Shown: in pieces, positions 58,979 through 64,000 of the stretch | Layout: every line of letters starts with the position of its first letter | How positions within the stretch are numbered: the stretch's first letter is position 1 | Assembly (NCBI RefSeq): GCF_024345415.1 | Contig: NZ_JAGQBB010000006.1 | Coordinates: 1 to 64,000 of the forward strand | Source of the DNA: Synechococcus sp. Tobar12-5m-g | Lineage (GTDB): Bacteria > Cyanobacteriota > Cyanobacteriia > PCC-6307 > Cyanobiaceae | DNA length: 64,000 nucleotides | Reading direction: 5' to 3' | Made by a program: the position numbers and the translations under genes | The notes under the pieces: generated by a model | Told to the model about the DNA's origin: nothing | What the model saw: the letters and a program-made list of their open reading frames with translations, nothing else | Databases searched by the model: none

Positions 58979-59908
58979 TTATAGCTCATAGGGGCCCCAG
59001 TAGGGGCTGGTGAGCAGATCGAGCTTCTGGCGTGTGGCTGCGGGCACCTGTTCCTTGGGGGTCATCAGGGCACTGCGCAGGGCGGTGTGGGCGCTGCTGA
59101 GCGGACGCTGGGCGGCCACCCGTTCGGCCGCCAACGCCACGATCTGCTGGGCCAACAGGGCATTGGCGCGGAGATTCTCGATCACCAGGTCCACCGTGAC
59201 CGAGGCATGCTCCGCGTGCCAGCAGTCGTAGTCAGTGACCATGGCGAGGGTGGCATAGGCAATCTCAGCTTCCCTGGCCAGCCGAGCTTCGCTGTGGTTG
59301 GTCATGCCGATCACCGAGCATCCCCAGCTGCGGTAGAGATTGGATTCGGCCCGGGTCGAGAAGGCCGGCCCCTCCATGCACAGGTAGGTGCCGCTGCGGT
59401 GCAGCTGGCGGCCTGCGGGCATCAGGCTCTCGGCCCCATCGGCCAGCAGGCGGCTGAGGGTTGGGCAAAAGGGGTCGGCGATCCCGACATGGGCCACCGC
59501 TCCCTCGCCGAAGAAGGTCAGGGGCCGCTGGTGGGTGCGATCGATGAACTGGTCCGGCACCAGCATGTCAAGGGGGCGGAGAGGCTCCTGCAGGGAGCCC
59601 ACGGCGGAGCAGGAGAGGATCCAGCGCACGCCCAGGGAACGGAGCGCCCAGAGGTTGGCCCGGTAGGGCACGTCCGTGGGCGAATGGGTGTGATGGCGGC
59701 CGTGGCGGGCCAGGAAGACCACCTCCAGATCGCCGACACGGCCCAGCCTTAACCGGTCGGAGGGACGCCCAAAGGGGGTGTCGAGCTCGATCTCCTCAAC
59801 CGCTTCCAGACCATCCATGCCATAGAGCCCACTCCCGCCAAGCACTCCCAGCCGGGCGGTGGCCAGATCGGGGCCGGCCTTGGCGGTGGGGACGGCTGGC
59901 TCGCTCAT
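58979..59908 (-). CDS. mtnP: S-methyl-5'-thioadenosine phosphorylase
   Basis: Phosphorolysis of methylthioadenosine in methionine salvage. ATG 59908 gives 309 residues. [15 protein letters not shown] (phosphate site), [55 protein letters not shown] and [16 protein letters not shown] (substrate-specificity Asp and Ser/Thr region) match MTAP rather than PNP. A longer frame to 60076 would overlap the divergent cyclophilin gene. Confidence 0.93.
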   Translation of the reverse strand: MSEPAVPTAKAGPDLATARLGVLGGSGLYGMDGLEAVEEIELDTPFGRPSDRLRLGRVGDLEVVFLARHGRHHTHSPTDVPYRANLWALRSLGVRWILSCSAVGSLQEPLRPLDMLVPDQFIDRTHQRPLTFFGEGAVAHVGIADPFCPTLSRLLADGAESLMPAGRQLHRSGTYLCMEGPAFSTRAESNLYRSWGCSVIGMTNHSEARLAREAEIAYATLAMVTDYDCWHAEHASVTVDLVIENLRANALLAQQIVALAAERVAAQRPLSSAHTALRSALMTPKEQVPAATRQKLDLLTSPYWGPYEL

Positions 59909-59993
59909 GGCGTTCGTCTGCGCTCTGGGGGCGCCGGGATCGGGGACCGTTCTACCCGAGAGTGGATACAGTCCGCCTTTGCCTCCGTTCCCC

Positions 59994-60434
59994 GTGACCA
60001 AAGCCCTGATGGAAACCGATGCTGGCACCGTGGAACTTGAGCTCTTCGATGCCGAAGCGCCTGCCACCGTCGCCAACTTCGTGAAACTCGCCGAGGCCGG
60101 CTTCTATGACGGGCTTTCCTTTCACCGCGTCATCGACGGCTTCATGGCCCAGGGCGGTTGCCCCAACACCCGCCCCGGGGCGGGCGGAGCCCCGGGCACC
60201 GGCGGGCCGGGCTACAAGATCCCCTGCGAGATCAACAGCCACAAGCACCAGGCCGGCACCCTCTCGATGGCCCACGCCGGCAAGAACACCGGCGGCAGCC
60301 AGTTCTTTCTCTGCCACGACGCCCAGCCCCACCTTGACGGCGTCCACACGGTGTTCGGTCAGGCCGCCAACGTGGATGTGGTGCTGGCGATCAAGAAAGG
60401 GACGAAGATCAACAAACTCACGATCCTGAGCTGA
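59994..60434 (+). CDS. Peptidyl-prolyl cis-trans isomerase, cyclophilin type
   Basis: Small cytosolic cyclophilin, 146 residues from GTG 59994 (ATG 60009 is an alternative). Signature blocks: [20 protein letters not shown] (catalytic Arg in FHR), [10 protein letters not shown], then [20 protein letters not shown] and [11 protein letters not shown]. No signal peptide. Confidence 0.94.
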   Translation: MTKALMETDAGTVELELFDAEAPATVANFVKLAEAGFYDGLSFHRVIDGFMAQGGCPNTRPGAGGAPGTGGPGYKIPCEINSHKHQAGTLSMAHAGKNTGGSQFFLCHDAQPHLDGVHTVFGQAANVDVVLAIKKGTKINKLTILS

Positions 60435-60474
60435 TCGCGGCTGAGTGCCGCTCAGAGCTGGTTCTCGCGCCGCC

Positions 60475-62082
60475 TCACTGCCAGCGCAGAAAAGCACCCG
60501 GCTGCAACGGCAACTGGGGGCTTCGCTGGCGCAGCTCCAGCAGGGGCCGCTGTTCCGGCTCCAGGGTCACGCTGGGGTGGCTGCTGCGTTGGCTGTCGGG
60601 GGTGAGCAGGAGGCTCACGGCCCTGGTGTGCGGCCAGGTCGCCATCTGGCTCAGCACCGCCGTGAGCGCCGCCTCCTCCAGTTGTTGGCCGGCGGCAGGG
60701 GTGAGAAGGATGGCCAGGTCCGGACGTTCCAGCAGGGCCAGCAGCCGGGGGTGCTCCTCCCGTTTGAACTCCAGTTGGCGCTGCGACGTCCAGGCGCGCA
60801 GGCTCAGCCAGTGCTCGGCTTCGGCGCGTTCCGGCTCAGGGCCATGGCCCTGCCAGGCAAGCAGCCCCTGCCAGGCCAGCACCGCGCTCAGGCCCCGGTC
60901 GTTCGGCTCGGGGGTGCGATCGGCTGAGGCCTGGAGCCAATGGCCCAGCTTGAGGCGTTTGGTGTCCAGGTAGGCGGCGTTGTGCAGGCCGGGATCCATC
61001 TCCAGGGGCACCCGATCCTCCACCTGGAGTCCGTAGCCGCCGAGTCCGGCGATCTTGCGGGGATTGTTGGTGATCAGCAGCAACCGCCGCACCCCCAGAT
61101 CGCTGAGGATCTGGGCGCCGACGCCGTAGTTGCGCAGATCGGCCGGAAACCCCAGGCGCTCGTTGGCCTCCACCGTGTCGAGCCCGCCGTCCTGGAGGCT
61201 GTAGGCCTTGAGCTTGTTGATCAGGCCGATGCCACGGCCTTCCTGGCGGAGATAGACCACCACGCCTTCCCCGGCCGCTTCGATCATGCGCAAGGCGGCT
61301 TCCAGTTGGGGTCGGCAGTCGCAGCGCAGGGAGCCGAAGGCGTCCCCGGTGAGGCATTCGGAGTGGACCCGCACCAGCACAGGCCCGCTGCTCAGCTCGG
61401 GGCGACCCTTGACGATCGCCACGTGCTCGCTCCCGTCCAGCTCGTTGCGGTAGCCGATCGCCCGAAAACTGCCGAAGGCACTGGGCATCTGGGCCTCCGC
61501 CTGGCGCCGCACAAACCGCTCGGTGTCGAGCCGGTAGCTGATCAGATCGGCGATGTTCAGCAGGCGCAGGCTGTGGCGGCTGGCGTAGTCGGCCAGCTGG
61601 GGCAGCCGCGCCATCGATCCATCCGGGTTCTGGATCTCACAGATCACCCCGGCCGGATAGAGGCCGGCCAGCCGGGAAAGATCAACGGCCGCCTCGGTGT
61701 GACCGGCTCGCTTGAGCACGCCGCCCTCCCGGGCCCGGAGTGGAAAGATGTGGCCGGGTCGGCGCAGATCGCCCGGACGGCTGTGGGGATGGATCGCCAC
61801 CTGGATCGTGCGGGCCCGGTCTTCAGCCGAAATCCCTGTACTGACACCGTTTTCTGGTCCCGCGTCGACACTCACCGTGAAGGCCGTCTGGTTGCTGTCG
61901 GTGTTGCGGTCCACCATCAGGGGAAGCTCGAGCGCATCGAGCCGCTCCCCCTCCATCGCCAGGCAGATCAGTCCCCGGGCCTCGGTGGCCATGAAGTTGA
62001 TCTGTTCGGGGGTGGCGAATTGGGCGGCGCAGATCAGATCCCCTTCGTTTTCCCGGTTTTCGTCATCCACCACCACCACCAT
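60475..62082 (-). CDS. ribBA: Bifunctional RibBA: DHBP synthase and GTP cyclohydrolase II
   Basis: Makes the two precursors of riboflavin. The RibB half shows [12 protein letters not shown] and GHIFPLRA, then GHTEAAVDL; the RibA half shows [17 protein letters not shown] (zinc cysteines), [11 protein letters not shown] and [13 protein letters not shown] ~110-residue extension follows. ATG 62082 is the first standard start, but in the same open frame just upstream lie [15 protein letters not shown], which are the conserved first RibB residues. The frame stays open to a TAA at 62272-62274 without any ATG, GTG or TTG, so the true start may be non-standard (for example CTG 62148 or ATT 62133). Confidence 0.93.
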   Translation of the reverse strand: MVVVVDDENRENEGDLICAAQFATPEQINFMATEARGLICLAMEGERLDALELPLMVDRNTDSNQTAFTVSVDAGPENGVSTGISAEDRARTIQVAIHPHSRPGDLRRPGHIFPLRAREGGVLKRAGHTEAAVDLSRLAGLYPAGVICEIQNPDGSMARLPQLADYASRHSLRLLNIADLISYRLDTERFVRRQAEAQMPSAFGSFRAIGYRNELDGSEHVAIVKGRPELSSGPVLVRVHSECLTGDAFGSLRCDCRPQLEAALRMIEAAGEGVVVYLRQEGRGIGLINKLKAYSLQDGGLDTVEANERLGFPADLRNYGVGAQILSDLGVRRLLLITNNPRKIAGLGGYGLQVEDRVPLEMDPGLHNAAYLDTKRLKLGHWLQASADRTPEPNDRGLSAVLAWQGLLAWQGHGPEPERAEAEHWLSLRAWTSQRQLEFKREEHPRLLALLERPDLAILLTPAAGQQLEEAALTAVLSQMATWPHTRAVSLLLTPDSQRSSHPSVTLEPEQRPLLELRQRSPQLPLQPGAFLRWQ

Positions 62083-62325
62083 CTCGCCGTTGCGGATGGC
62101 GGCCAGACCGTCGGCGACCGGGTCGAAGCGAATCGGTTGATGGGCCAGGCCATTGCCGAGCTTTCCGGCGGGGATCGGGGTGGTGTCGCGGAGGGAGTCG
62201 GCCGGGGCTGGACCCCGTTCGGAACGGGCTGTCAGAGGGGTTCGGGCCTGAAGTGGCGCAGCGGTCCTCCGTTATAGAGCCGGTCACAAACGGACCGGTA
62301 CGATCTCCCCTTCCGTGCTCGCGGC

Positions 62326-63402
62326 ATGTCCAGATCCATCCCAGCCCAGCGGGTGGGCGTGATCGGCGCCAGTGGTTACGGCGGTCTGCAGACCCTTCGC
62401 CTGCTCCAGGGGCATCCCCACCTGTCCATCACCTTCCTGGGCGGGGAACGCAGCGCCGGCAAGCGTTGGAGCGAACTCTCGCCGTTCCTGCCCCTGGCGG
62501 GCGATCCGATCGTGCAGGTCCCCGACCCTGGCGCGATTGCGGCGGCGGCGGATCTGGTGGTGCTCAGCCTGCCGAACGGCCTGGCCTCCACCCTTGTCCC
62601 CGACCTGCTGAAGCGGGGCGTGCGGGTGGTGGATCTCTCCGCCGACTACCGCTTCCGTTCCCTGGCCGAATGGAAGCGGGTGTACGGTGCCGAGGCGGCC
62701 CTGTTTCCCCGCGACGACAAGGCGCTCTGTGAGGAGGCGGTGTACGGGCTGCCGGAGTGGGAGGACGCCCGGCTTCGGCAGGCTCGCCTGGTGGCAGCCC
62801 CGGGCTGCTTTCCCACCGCTGGGTTGCTTCCCCTGTTGCCGTTCCTGAAGCAGGGGTTGATCGAGCCGGCGGGAATCATCATCGACGCCAAGACCGGCTG
62901 CTCCGGCGGCGGCCGCGCCGCCAAGGAACACCTGCTGCTGGCGGAAGCCGGCGAGGCGGTGGCGCCCTACGCGGTGGTGGGTCACCGCCACACCAGCGAG
63001 ATCGAGCAGGCGGCCAGCGCCGTGGCTGGCCATCCGATTCAGGTCCAGTTCACGCCCCACCTGATGCCGATGGTGCGGGGCCTCCTGGCCACGGTCTATG
63101 CGCGGCTTCGGGATCCAGGCCTCACCGCTGACGATTGCACCACCCTGTTGAGGGCCGCTTACCGCCACAGCCCCTGCGTGGAGGTGCTGCCGGTGGGCAC
63201 CTACCCCTCGACCAAATGGGTGCGGCAGACGAACCGGGCCCTGCTCTCGGTTCAGGTGGATCGGCGCACCGGCCAGCTGATCGTGATGAGCGCCATTGAC
63301 AACCTGGTCAAGGGCCAGGCGGGCCAGGGGGTCCAGTGCCTCAATCGGATGGCCGGCCTACCCGCCGACACCGGCTTGCCGCTGCTGCCGTTCTACCCCT
63401 GA
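62326..63402 (+). CDS. argC: N-acetyl-gamma-glutamyl-phosphate reductase
   Basis: NADPH-dependent reduction of N-acetylglutamyl phosphate in arginine synthesis. The 358 residues have the nucleotide-binding GVIGASGYGGLQTLRLLQGH, VVDLSADYRF, the catalytic cysteine in APGCFPTAG, then KTGCSGGGR, VGHRHTSEIEQ and TPHLMPMVRG. It is divergent from ribBA; its 3' end overlaps the convergent purN by 10 bases. Confidence 0.95.
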   Translation: MSRSIPAQRVGVIGASGYGGLQTLRLLQGHPHLSITFLGGERSAGKRWSELSPFLPLAGDPIVQVPDPGAIAAAADLVVLSLPNGLASTLVPDLLKRGVRVVDLSADYRFRSLAEWKRVYGAEAALFPRDDKALCEEAVYGLPEWEDARLRQARLVAAPGCFPTAGLLPLLPFLKQGLIEPAGIIIDAKTGCSGGGRAAKEHLLLAEAGEAVAPYAVVGHRHTSEIEQAASAVAGHPIQVQFTPHLMPMVRGLLATVYARLRDPGLTADDCTTLLRAAYRHSPCVEVLPVGTYPSTKWVRQTNRALLSVQVDRRTGQLIVMSAIDNLVKGQAGQGVQCLNRMAGLPADTGLPLLPFYP

Positions 63403-64000
63403 TCCAGCCTGGCTGGGCCCAGCCGCTGGGCGGCGAGGGCCACGGCCAGGGGAAGGATGCGGTGCTCTTGCTGATGAATGCGGCGGCTCAGGCTGCTGTG
63501 GTCGTCGCCCGCCAGCACGGGCACCGCCGCCTGCACCAGGATCGGTCCTCCATCCACCTGCTCGGTGACCAGGTGGGCGGTGCAGCCCGTCAGGGCCACC
63601 CCGGCGGCAAGGGCCTGCCCAATGCCATCCAGCCCAGCGAAGCTGGGCAGCAGCGACGGATGGATGTTCACCAGCCGGGCGGGGAAAGCGTCGATCAGCA
63701 CCGGGGTGACGATCCGCATCCAGCCCGCCATCACCACCAGATCGACCCGGGCCGCCTGGAACGCCAGCAGCAAAGCCTGATCGAGGCTCTGCCGCTGGGG
63801 GTGAAGCCGGTGGTCGATCACCTGGCAGGCCACCCCGAGGCGCTCGGCGCGGCGTTGGGCTCCACAGCCCGGGTTGTTCACCACCAGCAGCTCCACCACG
63901 GCGTTCAGCGGTCCCTGGCGGCAGCTGGCCACCAGGGCCTCGAAGTTGGAGCCGTTGCCGGAGGCCATCACCCCCAGCCGCAACAAGGGTTGCGGCTCAG
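63393..64000 (-). CDS. purN: Phosphoribosylglycinamide formyltransferase, probably cut by the window edge
   Basis: Transfers a formyl group from 10-formyl-THF to GAR in purine synthesis. Visible are LGVMASGNGSNFEAL at the N-terminus, LVVNNPGCGA, the catalytic MAGWMRIV and NIHPSLLPSFAGLDG (Asn, His), and VTEQVDGGPIL (Asp). The first standard start is TTG 63986. The frame remains open to the window edge (EPQPL before it), so the true start may lie outside. It is convergent with argC with a 10-base overlap. Confidence 0.9.
   Translation of the reverse strand, partial: EPQPLLRLGVMASGNGSNFEALVASCRQGPLNAVVELLVVNNPGCGAQRRAERLGVACQVIDHRLHPQRQSLDQALLLAFQAARVDLVVMAGWMRIVTPVLIDAFPARLVNIHPSLLPSFAGLDGIGQALAAGVALTGCTAHLVTEQVDGGPILVQAAVPVLAGDDHSSLSRRIHQQEHRILPLAVALAAQRLGPARLDQG

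Noticed and set aside
62083-62300. Possible FMN riboswitch ahead of ribBA
   Set aside because: The sequence reads as coding (conserved RibB residues) and I could not draw the multi-branched RFN fold.
1-64000. CRISPR arrays, insertion sequences, prophage or rRNA
   Set aside because: No regularly spaced repeats, transposase-like proteins, phage genes or rRNA stretches were seen on either strand.

Overview
The window looks like a chromosomal segment of a high-GC picocyanobacterium of the Cyanobium/Synechococcus type. The oxygenic-phototroph gene set supports this: PsbO, the beta-carotene hydroxylase CrtR, ferredoxin-dependent NarB and NirA, a Ycf20/DUF565 protein, a carotenoid oxygenase, and several small families known mainly from cyanobacteria (DUF2555, DUF6679, DUF3110, nitrate-reductase-associated protein). 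The HIP1 octamer GCGATCGC also recurs (for example near 5752, 6098, 36523, 42187, 44849, 44967, 45780, 51938 and 55278). An ABC-type nitrate transporter (NrtABCD) rather than a single permease hints at a freshwater or brackish lineage; that is inference. I see no rRNA, CRISPR array, insertion sequence or prophage.

Layout. 1-12 kb is housekeeping: chorismate synthase (cut by the window edge), a DNA-binding-like protein with a histone-H1-like tail, KDPG aldolase, FtsH, PsbO, CoaBC, tRNA-Ala, PsiE-like, PyrB, a 3-methyladenine glycosylase, a creatininase-family protein and GatC. 12-14 kb has CrtR followed by decayed DNA (a DUF389 gene remnant and an antisense protein-like stretch). 14-27.3 kb is a nitrate assimilation island: narB convergent with nrtABCD, then nitrate-reductase-associated protein and a TrpD-like protein, divergent from nirA. 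A sirohydrochlorin-chelatase-like fusion plus cobA follow and can make siroheme for NirA. NtcA-type sites (GTA-N8-TAC or one mismatch) lie upstream of nrtA, nirA and the siroheme pair. 27.3-28.1 kb is a CsgG-family pseudogene with two in-frame TAG codons. 28.8-32.2 kb is a TetR regulator with an EmrAB-like efflux pair; matching inverted repeats sit at both promoters. 32.3-40.5 kb has tRNA-Met, PyrE, YgfZ, a RecB-like nuclease, a phosphohexomutase, RdgB, a 54-residue Nif11-like peptide, DUF1499 and a carotenoid oxygenase.

40.7-48.9 kb is the most unusual part. An EamA transporter, an ECF sigma factor and an anti-sigma factor form an overlapping operon. They are divergent from a run encoding a secreted DM13 protein, a DUF4079 membrane protein, a CcdA-thioredoxin fusion, a Kir-channel-fold protein whose K+ selectivity filter has been replaced, and a secreted MsrA. 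These are followed on the other strand by a sulfite-oxidase-fold/MsrP-like lipoprotein, a cytochrome b partner and a ferredoxin. Together they look like an envelope redox and methionine-repair module with its own sigma/anti-sigma pair.

48.9-64 kb has hisZ, an inositol-phosphatase-family gene, a [2Fe-2S] ferredoxin, tRNA-Ser with a strong terminator, a visibly less GC-rich pstCAB cluster, dnaK/dnaJ, DUF3110, murQ, mtnP, a cyclophilin, ribBA (which appears to lack any standard start codon for its conserved N-terminus), argC and purN (cut by the window edge).
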